A stretch of DNA of 11,035 bases from Candidatus Omnitrophota bacterium (GCA_016180605.1 JACPAW010000080.1:1-11035), one strand, 5' to 3'. Shown: positions 1-5,509, numbered from the stretch's first letter. The notes: generated by a model from the letters alone, not told the origin. A program made the numbers and translations.

Positions 1-2
1 CG

Positions 3-1208
3 ATGTGGCGTTTGCTGAAATGGATAGCAGCTAGCTGGCTGATTGCTTTAGGGGTTCCCGCAAGTGCGCAAGCGGATATCAGCTTTGATTTAAGCCAAGT
101 CGACTATTACCAAGATGGGGCCCTGACTGTTCCGGATTCCGAGTGGGGACAATTCGACCTCTCCTATGATCCAGGCGCATCGCTTCAGTGGTTCAACGTG
201 GTTCTTAATCCAGGCTCAGGAAGTGAAAGCTGGGCCGTACAAAATCACCCGCTTCTGCCTTCCAGCCTAATTGGGGCCGATCCTTTTGTCAGTACCAGCT
301 ACTTTGGTTTGGGAGTTGCCAGTGGAACCTCTCTTTCTTCCGTGGATGTTCTGTATAGTCTAAGCGATACGCCGCTAACCGCAACACCCGGTGCCGGTAC
401 CTTAGATTCCGTGGGTCTTGGAACAAGCCAAAACATCATCAACAATGGAGTTCCCTCGGGAATTTTTGCTTTAAACGCTCCAGGAGCTTCTTTGATCAAC
501 TGGAATCAGCCCTTTGCCAATGTTGCGGCGGACTACCGGCCGGACATGCCCAACGTGGTTCAGGAACTCAACTTCTGCGGTCCGGGGGCAGCAGCCAACA
601 GTATTCATTGGCTCGCACAGCGCCACAATATCGATCTCGGTCAAAGTCTGGCAAACACCCAGACAGAGTTGGCCATTGAAATGGGTAACAATAACAATGG
701 CAACTGGGATGATGCCGAGGTTCAAGGGAAGCTTCAGTTTATGGTGGATCACAACTTGCCCTTTGATGTCCACTACACCGGTGGAGTCATGTTGCCCACA
801 GGTAATGGCTATGTGGACCCTAACGGCAATGGAACGGCGCGTCGCGACGGTCCTATCACTTGGGAATGGCTTCAGCAAGAATTTGACCGTGGCCAAGATA
901 TAGAACTTATGACCAACACCCACTGGGTGGTCATGGATGGCTACTTAAGCTGGGGAAATATTCACCTATTTTCATACCGTGACGACCCCTTCCAGAAAGG
1001 AGCGGCCACGACCGCTGCCCAGGAGCAGACCATTAATGACCGGCATACGTGGACCTATTTCTCCAATGGGGATGTGAATATCGGAAACGGAAACGAAATT
1101 CTCGGAACGGCAGTAGCAGAGTCCTTTGTGCCGGAGCCGGGAAGTTTGCTCTTGATGAGCTTAGGGTTCTTTCCTTTAGCTACTCGTAGGCGCCGAAGCA
1201 AAGCCTAG
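3..1208 (+). CDS. Secreted C39/papain-like cysteine peptidase-type protein with PEP-CTERM sorting tail
   Basis: 401 residues. Residues 1-24 form a Sec signal peptide: basic start MWRLLKW, a hydrophobic core, and cleavage near ASAQA. The C-terminus has the tripartite PEP-CTERM signal: the PEP motif at residues 377-379, a hydrophobic stretch (GSLLLMSLGFFPLA) and a terminal basic cluster (TRRRR). In the PEP-CTERM family this targets the protein to an exosortase for envelope sorting or export. The middle holds NFCGPGAAANSIHWL with Cys192, and later THWVVMDGY with His307. This matches the CGP...HW(V/A) layout of C39/papain-fold cysteine peptidases, so I infer a peptidase-like domain at about residues 185-330. 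The N-terminal 160 residues are rich in Ser, Gly and Asp and are not recognised. The ATG at base 3 fits a real start because the signal peptide follows directly, but its ribosome site lies outside the window. Activity is inferred from two residues only; a non-catalytic relative is possible. Confidence 0.85.
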   Translation: MWRLLKWIAASWLIALGVPASAQADISFDLSQVDYYQDGALTVPDSEWGQFDLSYDPGASLQWFNVVLNPGSGSESWAVQNHPLLPSSLIGADPFVSTSYFGLGVASGTSLSSVDVLYSLSDTPLTATPGAGTLDSVGLGTSQNIINNGVPSGIFALNAPGASLINWNQPFANVAADYRPDMPNVVQELNFCGPGAAANSIHWLAQRHNIDLGQSLANTQTELAIEMGNNNNGNWDDAEVQGKLQFMVDHNLPFDVHYTGGVMLPTGNGYVDPNGNGTARRDGPITWEWLQQEFDRGQDIELMTNTHWVVMDGYLSWGNIHLFSYRDDPFQKGAATTAAQEQTINDRHTWTYFSNGDVNIGNGNEILGTAVAESFVPEPGSLLLMSLGFFPLATRRRRSKA

Positions 1209-1231
1209 CGCCATTTAAAAATTAGGTAAGA

Positions 1232-1264
1232 AAAAACACCCCGCTTTTGGCGGGGCGTTTTTTT
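1232..1264. terminator. Bidirectional intrinsic terminator
   Basis: The stem CCCCGC (1240-1245) pairs perfectly with GCGGGG (1251-1256) across a five-base loop. Six A's lie on the left (1232-1237) and six T's on the right (1259-1264), so the element reads as a rho-independent terminator from either strand. It sits between the convergent PEP-CTERM gene (stop at 1208) and the minus-strand gene ending at 1285, and probably serves both. Confidence 0.9.
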
Positions 1265-1284
1265 GTACGCCGATGATTGAGGGA

Positions 1285-1671
1285 TTACTGGTCTGGCGTG
1301 CTGGCGTTTGGGTTGGAATTCTCGCACTTGCACTCGCAATCCGAATCCCAGGGCCAGTATCCGGCGACGGTTAGGCAGTTGCCCGTCCAGCTACACTGCG
1401 TGTATTCGTTGGTGCATCGATAACCGGTTGATCCTGCTGGAAATCCAGTAGGGCAGGGTCCGGTGGTTCGTGTGCATTGTGCATAAGAGGCCACCGCTCC
1501 ACCGTAAATACCCACTGCAAGGAGAATCATGATGATTCCGATCAGGGTCAAGCGGCGTAGACTAGGCTTATGTCCCTCCTTAGATTTTCGTCTTCCTGAG
1601 GCAAAAAGAGCGAAGATCCCTCCAATGCCTAAATACAACGCCATCCAGAAATAAGGATTGCAGGTGACCAT
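1285..1671 (-). CDS. Small two-helix membrane protein with Cys-rich C-terminal tail, function unknown
   Basis: 128 residues, family not recognised. A hydrophobic segment at about residues 8-24 (WMALYLGIGGIFALFA) is followed by a strongly basic stretch (SGRRKSKEGHKPSLRR), then a second helix at about 42-62. The remaining 60-odd residues carry eight cysteines, several as CxxxxxC-like pairs and a final DCECKC cluster, plus aromatic residues. By the positive-inside rule the basic linker should be cytoplasmic and the Cys-rich tail periplasmic, where disulfides would form. The start is supported by a strong Shine-Dalgarno (GGAGGG) seven to eight bases before ATG. It follows the 192-residue lipoprotein gene on the same strand, only 62 bases away, with a hairpin repeat between, so the two are probably one transcript ending at the shared terminator. 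The Cys tail could bind metal instead of forming disulfides. Confidence 0.7.
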   Translation of the reverse strand: MVTCNPYFWMALYLGIGGIFALFASGRRKSKEGHKPSLRRLTLIGIIMILLAVGIYGGAVASYAQCTRTTGPCPTGFPAGSTGYRCTNEYTQCSWTGNCLTVAGYWPWDSDCECKCENSNPNASTPDQ

Positions 1672-1685
1672 GTTTCCCTCCTTTC

Positions 1686-1727
1686 AGTCCCACCGGTATT
1701 GATTTGCGAAGCAAATCAGGTGGGACT
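1686..1727 (-). repeat. 42-bp hairpin repeat, copy 1, at the Shine-Dalgarno region of the downstream gene
   Basis: Outer arms AGTCCCACC (1686-1694) and GGTGGGACT (1719-1727) are perfect inverted repeats. An inner perfect stem TGATTTGC (1700-1707) / GCAAATCA (1711-1718) closes on a three-base GAA loop. GGTAT (1695-1699) is left as a one-sided bulge. A near-identical copy lies at 5384-5425. On the minus strand the hairpin starts inside an AAGGAG just after the lipoprotein stop, and ends next to the AAAGGAGG ribosome site of the 128-residue gene. CTCCTT (plus-strand sense) therefore flanks both sides, at 1678-1683 and 1726-1731. Confidence 0.85.
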
Positions 1728-1733
1728 CCTTAA

Positions 1734-2312
1734 TTATGGGCAGCTGAGTGAATTGTCGCAGCGAATCTTGACGTTATCGAAACAGTAGTTGATGCCGGCT
1801 AATTGGACTTTGTCGATACCGCAGGCATTGATGTGGAGTGTCTCTGTCACACCTGGCCGCCCCGGTGCACTACCATGGCTGGATGCTGGAGTACCCAACG
1901 CATTGCCATTCGCATCAAAAGCACTCATAGTCGCTATCCCGGAACTTTCCGTGATGGTCACCCAAATATTACAGGTGCGCGGACCGATTTTGATCTCCGT
2001 TGGATGAGAAAAATCAGCCGTGTCCCCTGGTCCCGTAGGACAGGCGACATTCGGTGCGGATGGAGGGTTGTGCTGGCCGAAATTGGCGGCAAAGACTCCA
2101 TTGCTACCGGATGAGAAAGTGAAACCTTTAGATGCATACTGGTTGGAAATGATGGAATTAGGATCTATAGGATTGCCCACAAGAACCGGCGCTGTTTGAG
2201 CCGTTACAGGGCTTCCATTGGGCAACTGGTCGAAATTGACCAACGACGTGGCACACCCGCTTAAGACCGCAACACAGCCTACCGAGGCTGCCAACCTTGT
2301 CAATCGCTGCAT
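1734..2312 (-). CDS. Lipoprotein of unknown function (192 residues)
   Basis: The N-terminus MQRLTRLAASVGCVAVLSGC has a basic start, a short hydrophobic core and a lipobox LSGC, with Cys20 as the lipidated residue, so this should be an outer-membrane or periplasmic lipoprotein. The mature part begins VNFDQLPNG and contains ISNQYASKGFTFSS. This layout (a 'VxFDxLPxG ... Y...GVxF' opening, then a beta-rich body with ...ITESSGIATMSAFDANGNALG) is familiar from extracellular proteins that often carry PEP-CTERM tails. Here the anchor is a lipid. Four cysteines near the C-terminus (CGID, CFDN, RCDN, SCP) may form disulfides. The start is fixed by a GGAGGG ribosome site (2319-2324) six bases upstream and by the lipobox position. 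It is the first gene of a probable two-gene unit with the Cys-rich membrane protein. Family assignment is tentative. Confidence 0.8.
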   Translation of the reverse strand: MQRLTRLAASVGCVAVLSGCATSLVNFDQLPNGSPVTAQTAPVLVGNPIDPNSIISNQYASKGFTFSSGSNGVFAANFGQHNPPSAPNVACPTGPGDTADFSHPTEIKIGPRTCNIWVTITESSGIATMSAFDANGNALGTPASSHGSAPGRPGVTETLHINACGIDKVQLAGINYCFDNVKIRCDNSLSCP

Positions 2313-2341
2313 CCGTATCCCTCCAGGGTTGATGGGTTAAT

Positions 2342-2350
2342 TTTATAGCA
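2342..2350 (-). promoter_or_regulatory. Probable extended -10 promoter for the lipoprotein gene
   Basis: On the minus strand this reads TGCTATAAA, an extended -10 (TGn followed by TATAAA, five of six matches to TATAAT). It lies about 30 bases before the lipoprotein ATG, giving a short leader that includes the GGAGGG site. No good -35 is seen at 16-18 bases, which is common for extended -10 promoters. The call rests on pattern only. Confidence 0.4.
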
Positions 2351-2418
2351 AAACGACATGCTACGCTATTTTTGGTATTTCCGCAACTCCTTCGCACACG
2401 ACCAAAGCAAACAGACAC

Positions 2419-2490
2419 CAGCACACAGCAAACAGAAAGGTAGGAACAACCGTGCCTTTACTGTGTGCTGTTAGCTGGGTGCTGTGTGCT
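2419..2490. repeat. Low-complexity CTGTGTGCTG repeats with an inverted copy
   Basis: This lies in the 248-base gap between the divergent lipoprotein and glycosidase genes. CAGCACACAG (2419-2428) is the exact inverse of CTGTGTGCTG (2461-2470). AGCACACAGCA (2420-2430) is also the inverse of TGCTGTGTGCT (2480-2490). The two right-hand units are direct repeats 20 bases apart. The left arm can therefore pair with either right arm, giving alternative hairpins. Nothing else coding is seen in this gap. Confidence 0.6.
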
Positions 2491-2505
2491 AACGTCGACT
2501 TGAGT

Positions 2506-2511
2506 TATAAT
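2506..2511 (+). promoter_or_regulatory. Possible -10 box upstream of the GH5 gene
   Basis: A perfect TATAAT lies about 50 bases before the glycosidase start and just after the CTGTGTGCTG repeats. No convincing -35 is seen at the expected distance; the repeats occupy that position. A TATGAT at 2535-2540 is an alternative. Weak support. Confidence 0.3.
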
Positions 2512-2560
2512 GGGAAACAAATACCGGATGAGATTATGATAAAATGTTTTCAATCGTGCC

Positions 2561-3638
2561 TTGGTCATGCTTCCTATCTTCTTACTGGTTTTATTCATCC
2601 CCACATCCTTGCTTGCTGCTGATTTCTTGCCAGCAGCATCGGTATCCCCTTTGTTCCAGCGTGGAATATTACGTCAAGAGAAAACACATATCGTCGATGG
2701 CAATGGGCATCGGGTGAAACTAAGGGGAGTCAACGTCAACGGGTGGTTGCTGTGGGAAGGCTGGGTTTGGGGTGGTTGGTTTGAGTCCGAGACGAAGATA
2801 TTGACGAAATTAGAACGGTTGGTAGGAACAGAAGAAGTGAAGCATTTCCAACAGCAGGTGTATGAGAAATTTATCGGTGAGCGCGATATTGAAAGGATGA
2901 GTGCCTTGGGATTTAATATGGTGCGGATCCCGATTAACCACAGGCTGCTTGAAGAAGATGAGAATCCATTCGTTTACAAAGAGTCAGGTTGGCAGATATT
3001 AGACCGAGTCCTGCGCTGGTGCGAACAATACCGTGTCTATGCGGTGTTGGACTTGCACTCAGCGCCAGGGGGGCAAGGGGATCTTTTTACGGTGGATCCA
3101 GAAGGAAAAGGGAAGCTGTGGGGTTCTGGCATTCACCAAGAAAGGACGATCGCTCTTTGGAAAGCAGTCGCCTCTCGCTACAAAGACAGCGCTGTCGTTG
3201 CGGCTTACGATCTACAAAGACAGCGCTGTCGTTGCGGCTTACGATATTCTCAATGAGCCGCAAGCGCCCAGTTCCAAAGTCCTTCTTGAACTGTACAGAC
3301 GCATTATCGCGTCCATCCGGGAAGTGGATCCTAACCACTTGATTATGCTAGAAGGAGACCGCTTTTCTACAGATTTCTCACTCTTTAAGGCTCCATTGAC
3401 AGACAATCAGGTGTTCAGTTTCCATATGTACACTTGGTTCTCTGACAAGCGGCGGAAACTTCTGGATCGATACCGGCGTATTGCCGAAGAACAAGCAGTC
3501 CCGATGTGGAATGGTGAGTTTGGAGAAAACCGATACGAGATGTTGGAGAGTACGGTGAAATTGTTCGAACAATCGGAATACGATCTCTCCGGATGGGCAT
3601 TCTTGCATGGCGGAGCTCTTAACTACTCGTTAATATGA
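2561..3638 (+). pseudogene. GH5-family glycoside hydrolase (endoglucanase-like), frameshifted by a 34-bp tandem duplication
   Basis: Removing one copy of the duplicated 34 bases restores one frame of 347 residues, so the break is a single event (or a sequence error). GH5 hallmarks are present: VRIPINHRL (about 121-129), LDLHSAPGGQG with His166, the acid/base motif ILNEP (Glu221 after repair), SFHMYTW, and the nucleophile in WNGEFGEN (Glu308 after repair). Family enzymes cleave beta-1,4-linked glycans such as cellulose by a retaining mechanism. The N-terminus MLPIFLLVLFIPTSLLAA is a hydrophobic export signal lacking a basic start. I see no ribosome site, so the start is uncertain: TTG 2561 or ATG 2567. 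As written, translation stops at a TGA (3254-3256) that overlaps the NEP codons, so the product would lose both catalytic glutamates. It overlaps tag by ATGA. No other lesions are seen, so loss is recent or artefactual. Confidence 0.85.
3178..3245 (+). repeat. Perfect 34-bp tandem duplication inside the GH5 gene
   Basis: Bases 3178-3211 are repeated exactly at 3212-3245. The unit begins CTACAAAG, ends TTACGAT, and contains the 12-base palindrome GACAGCGCTGTC. The match does not extend beyond two units on either side. The length is 1 mod 3, so it shifts the frame immediately before the catalytic NEP motif. Confidence 0.97.
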
Positions 3639-4198
3639 TCCAGCGCTGCGCTTGGGCTCACGAACCTTCTATCATGCAGGTTTACCATGATACCGAGTGG
3701 GGAGTGCCGTTGCATGATGACCAGAAGCTTTTTGAATTTCTGATCCTCGAGGGAATGCAGGCGGGGTTAAGCTGGCTGACGGTGCTCAAGAAGCGAGAAG
3801 CTTTCCGCGAGGCATTCGACGAATTTGATCCCCAGAAGATTGCCCGCTACAGCGATGTCCGGGTGCGCCGACTGCTCCGGAATGCTAGGATCATCAGAAA
3901 CCGCCTGAAGATTACCGCTGCAATCGATAATGCTCGGGCTTTTTTGAAAGTTCAAGAAGCACAGGGTTCTTTCCAAAAATTCCTGTGGGGTTTTGTGGAT
4001 CACCGTCCGGTTATCAACGCGTGGGAGTCGACTCGGCAGCTTCCTTGTACCTCAAAAGAGTCGGATGCGATGAGTCGGGTTTTAAAAACACTGGGATTCC
4101 GATTCGTAGGATCCACCATCTGCTATGCTCATATGCAGGCAACGGGGATGGTCAATGACCATTTGGTTTCGTGCTTTCGATACCGGCAGTTAAGATGA
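3635..4198 (+). CDS. tag: DNA-3-methyladenine glycosylase I
   Basis: 187 residues, the usual length for Tag. The enzyme removes 3-methyladenine from alkylated DNA in base-excision repair, in the cytoplasm. The start RCAWAHEP...YHDTEWGVPLHDD is the family signature. The zinc ligands of the family are all present: Cys5, His18, His176 and Cys180 (HLVSC near the C-terminus). The conserved ILEGMQAGLSW block supplies Glu39 and Trp47, matching the base-recognition residues Glu38 and Trp46 of the E. coli enzyme. The start codon overlaps the GH5 stop as ATGA (3635-3638). Its own stop overlaps the next start as ATGA (4195-4198). Translation is therefore probably coupled along the three genes, and premature termination in the broken GH5 frame could lower its expression. 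The pairing of a repair gene with a glycosidase looks incidental. Confidence 0.96.
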   Translation: MIQRCAWAHEPSIMQVYHDTEWGVPLHDDQKLFEFLILEGMQAGLSWLTVLKKREAFREAFDEFDPQKIARYSDVRVRRLLRNARIIRNRLKITAAIDNARAFLKVQEAQGSFQKFLWGFVDHRPVINAWESTRQLPCTSKESDAMSRVLKTLGFRFVGSTICYAHMQATGMVNDHLVSCFRYRQLR

Positions 4199-4884
4199 GA
4201 TTGCGATTGTGGAGCCCCACGGGCAGAGCCCACGGCACCTGCAACAACGCCCCGAGAGGGGCGACATCCCGCCCACCCGCGGGTATCAGCACTACCATGC
4301 CGCCCACGGCCGAAGGCCGTGGCGCAATGGCGGGGTTGACGCTCATCCTTCTTGTCAGCGGGTGGGCAGGGGGCAATGCTTTTGCCGATGAGGCAGCAGG
4401 CTCTGTGGTGAGGGGATTGAGTCTATCGCTTACGCTTCCCAAGATTCTTTGGACGACTCAAGAAACGCTTACCCTGGAAGCGGTCTTGGTAAATGTCAGT
4501 GAAAAGCCGTTTGTGGTCGACACCTTTGGAAAGCTGGATGTGCTCTACTTAGGCAAACGCCGTGGAACCATAGTTCCTAGTTGCTGGGCTCTGATCTTAG
4601 AGCCCAAGGCAGACTTAACACCCATCCGCCAAGGACGCTACACGCTTGAAGCGGCGTCTTTCATTCGCCTTGGCCCGGGGGAATCTTATGCGCAGCGCCT
4701 GAGCCGGCCATTAGCCGCAATGAAGCCCGGGCAGTATCGCGCGATCCTGACTTATGTGCCGCGCCATGCGGGTGCCTCTTTTAGCCTGCCGGATCGATGG
4801 GAAGAACAGCAGGGCATTCGGGATCCTTTGTGGATAGGAATGGCGTATTCCAATGGCGTGGAATTGGAAATCGTTCAGGAATAA
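4195..4884 (+). CDS. Exported protein of unknown function with an interrupted signal peptide
   Basis: 229 residues from the coupled ATG at 4195, which overlaps the tag stop. The first six residues, MRLRLW, look like the basic start of a Sec signal. The hydrophobic core GLTLILLVSGWAGG, with an AFA-like cleavage site, comes only about 45 residues later. The intervening stretch (SPTGRAHGTC... to ...AEGRGA) is encoded by a GC-rich set of hairpins and resembles no natural protein segment. A start at ATG 4327 would give MAGLTLILLVSGWAGG, a usable signal but without basic residues; its only candidate ribosome site (GAAGG) lies in a hairpin loop. The mature domain (LSLTLPKILWTTQETLTLEAVLVN...; LGPGESYAQRL; PGQYRAILTYVP) reads as one beta-sandwich, like DUF-type proteins with an Ig/FN3-like fold. 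An ATG at 4171 inside tag is open in the same frame but less likely. Confidence 0.65.
   Translation: MRLRLWSPTGRAHGTCNNAPRGATSRPPAGISTTMPPTAEGRGAMAGLTLILLVSGWAGGNAFADEAAGSVVRGLSLSLTLPKILWTTQETLTLEAVLVNVSEKPFVVDTFGKLDVLYLGKRRGTIVPSCWALILEPKADLTPIRQGRYTLEAASFIRLGPGESYAQRLSRPLAAMKPGQYRAILTYVPRHAGASFSLPDRWEEQQGIRDPLWIGMAYSNGVELEIVQE
4215..4322 (+). repeat. GC-rich array of four hairpins (REP/RPE-like palindromic element) within the 5' end of a gene
   Basis: Four small perfect inverted repeats lie in about 110 bases: GGGC/GCCC (4221-4231, AGA loop); CGCCCC/GGGGCG (4248-4263, GAGA tetraloop); the palindrome ACCCGCGGGT (4275-4284); and CCACGGCC/GGCCGTGG (4304-4322, GAA loop). GC content is clearly above that of the flanking genes. 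The array begins about six codons after a coupled start codon, ends just before an internal ATG, and is open in the gene's frame. No second copy is in the window, so calling it a repeat family member is inference from its form. Confidence 0.6.
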
Positions 4885-4904
4885 GGTTGAGGATGGGCTC
4901 TAGA

Positions 4905-5369
4905 TCAATCCGCTTGTCTTCGGTAGGCGTCCAACAACTGATGACGGGTTTGTTGCAGTCGAACGCCAATGGTTTGGGCCGTGCGCTTCATGAGGTCGTA
5001 GCCGAGTAACGGATCCGCCTCACATTTGGTTCGCAGGCAACGCGCGTCAATCTTCAAAGCTTGCGTGGGTGCCAAGACCCGTGCATCAAAGCGCTTTTTA
5101 TAAGGAGCTACCAGCCAGGACCAGCCTAATATTTCCCCGGGTCCGACCGTTTGAATTACCAAAGCACCCCCTCCAGGGACTGCAATTTCCACTGAAACGT
5201 GCCCGGCTAAAATGGCATAAAAAGAATCGGAAGTGTCGTTTTCTTTGAAGATGTATTGGTCTGCTTGGAATTGAACTTCCTTGCCACACTCCGCAATCAC
5301 CTTCTGTTGTGCTGCCGTCATGTCTTTGAAAAAAGGATGTGCGGCTAACAACGAAGCAACATCCGGCAT
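4905..5369 (-). CDS. Single-domain cyclic nucleotide-binding (CRP/FNR effector-type) protein
   Basis: 154 residues. The whole protein is one cNMP-binding beta-roll: LLAAHPFFKDMTAAQQKVIAEC opening helix, then QYIFKENDTSDSFYAILAGHVSVEI, typical of the CAP effector fold. The phosphate-binding region GPGEILGWSWLVAPYKKRFDARV follows, and a C-terminal helix (ADPLLGYDLMKRTAQTIGVRLQQTR...) completes it. No helix-turn-helix follows, so it is not a CRP-type DNA binder. It could regulate a partner protein or be a ligand sensor. Whether it binds cAMP, cGMP or nothing cannot be told, since the pocket arginine region (KRFDARV) differs from the usual PRxA. A good ribosome site (AAGGAG) precedes the ATG. It is divergent from citrate synthase and convergent with the exported-protein gene, with only 20 bases between stops and no visible terminator. 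Confidence 0.85.
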   Translation of the reverse strand: MPDVASLLAAHPFFKDMTAAQQKVIAECGKEVQFQADQYIFKENDTSDSFYAILAGHVSVEIAVPGGGALVIQTVGPGEILGWSWLVAPYKKRFDARVLAPTQALKIDARCLRTKCEADPLLGYDLMKRTAQTIGVRLQQTRHQLLDAYRRQAD

Positions 5370-5383
5370 TGTCTCTCCTTTTC

Positions 5384-5425
5384 AGTCCCACCGGTATTGA
5401 TTTGCTTCGCCAATCAGGTGGGACT
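5384..5425 (-). repeat. 42-bp hairpin repeat, copy 2, bracketed by an 11-bp direct repeat
   Basis: It has the same outer arms AGTCCCACC (5384-5392) and GGTGGGACT (5417-5425) and the same GGTAT bulge (5393-5397) as the copy at 1686-1727. The inner stem is TGATTTGC (5398-5405) / GCCAATCA (5409-5416), with one mismatch and a TTC loop. TTC is the reverse complement of copy 1's GAA loop. CTCCTTTTCAG occurs exactly at 5375-5385 and again at 5424-5434, partly overlapping the arms. On the minus strand this is CTGAAAAGGAG, and the inner copy is the Shine-Dalgarno of the cNMP-binding protein gene. Confidence 0.85.
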
Positions 5426-5460
5426 CCTTTTCAGCTTTATTTCCTTAACCATACTCTGCG

Positions 5461-5480
5461 GAGTGGAAACACTCTATGAT
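5461..5480 (+). promoter_or_regulatory. Inverted repeat abutting a -10-like box upstream of citrate synthase
   Basis: GAGTG (5461-5465) and CACTC (5470-5474) form a perfect inverted repeat around GAAA. It is immediately followed by TATGAT (5475-5480), five of six matches to the -10 consensus, 29 bases before the citrate synthase start. ACTC at 5453-5456 can alternatively pair with GAGT at 5461-5464. No -35 hexamer is seen at 17 bases, so an activator-dependent promoter or chance are both possible. Confidence 0.35.
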
Positions 5481-5509
5481 CTGCATCATGCATTTTCCTG
5501 AAGGATCAT

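Noticed and set aside
471..923. 150-residue minus-strand open frame opposite the PEP-CTERM gene
   Set aside because: It lies wholly inside a well-supported gene on the other strand and has no ribosome site, signal or recognisable motif.
2158..2424. 88-residue minus-strand frame covering the lipoprotein's 5' end
   Set aside because: It overlaps the lipobox lipoprotein in another frame, spans its promoter, and shows no protein-like pattern.
2419..2490. CRISPR array
   Set aside because: There are only two direct units with a ten-base core, no regular spacers and no cas genes.
3205..3260. Programmed ribosomal frameshifting in the GH5 gene
   Set aside because: There is no slippery heptamer. The frame change is fully explained by a perfect tandem duplication, whose extra residues would also disrupt the fold.
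3033..3638. A separate 201-residue protein starting at ATG 3033
   Set aside because: Its first 48 residues are an out-of-frame reading of the GH5 gene; only the part after the duplication is real GH5 sequence in its correct frame.
4171..4197. ATG 4171 as the start of the exported protein
   Set aside because: It lies inside tag, and the ATG at 4195 forms the same ATGA overlap seen at the previous gene junction and better fits a signal-peptide start.
4905..5369. CRP/FNR transcription factor regulating the adjacent citrate synthase gene
   Set aside because: The protein ends after the cNMP-binding fold and has no DNA-binding domain.
5384..5425. Hairpin copy 2 as a terminator reading rightward (followed by CTCCTTTT)
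   Set aside because: No gene upstream on the plus strand reads into it: the preceding gene is on the minus strand and begins beside it. The T-run is part of the reversed ribosome site.
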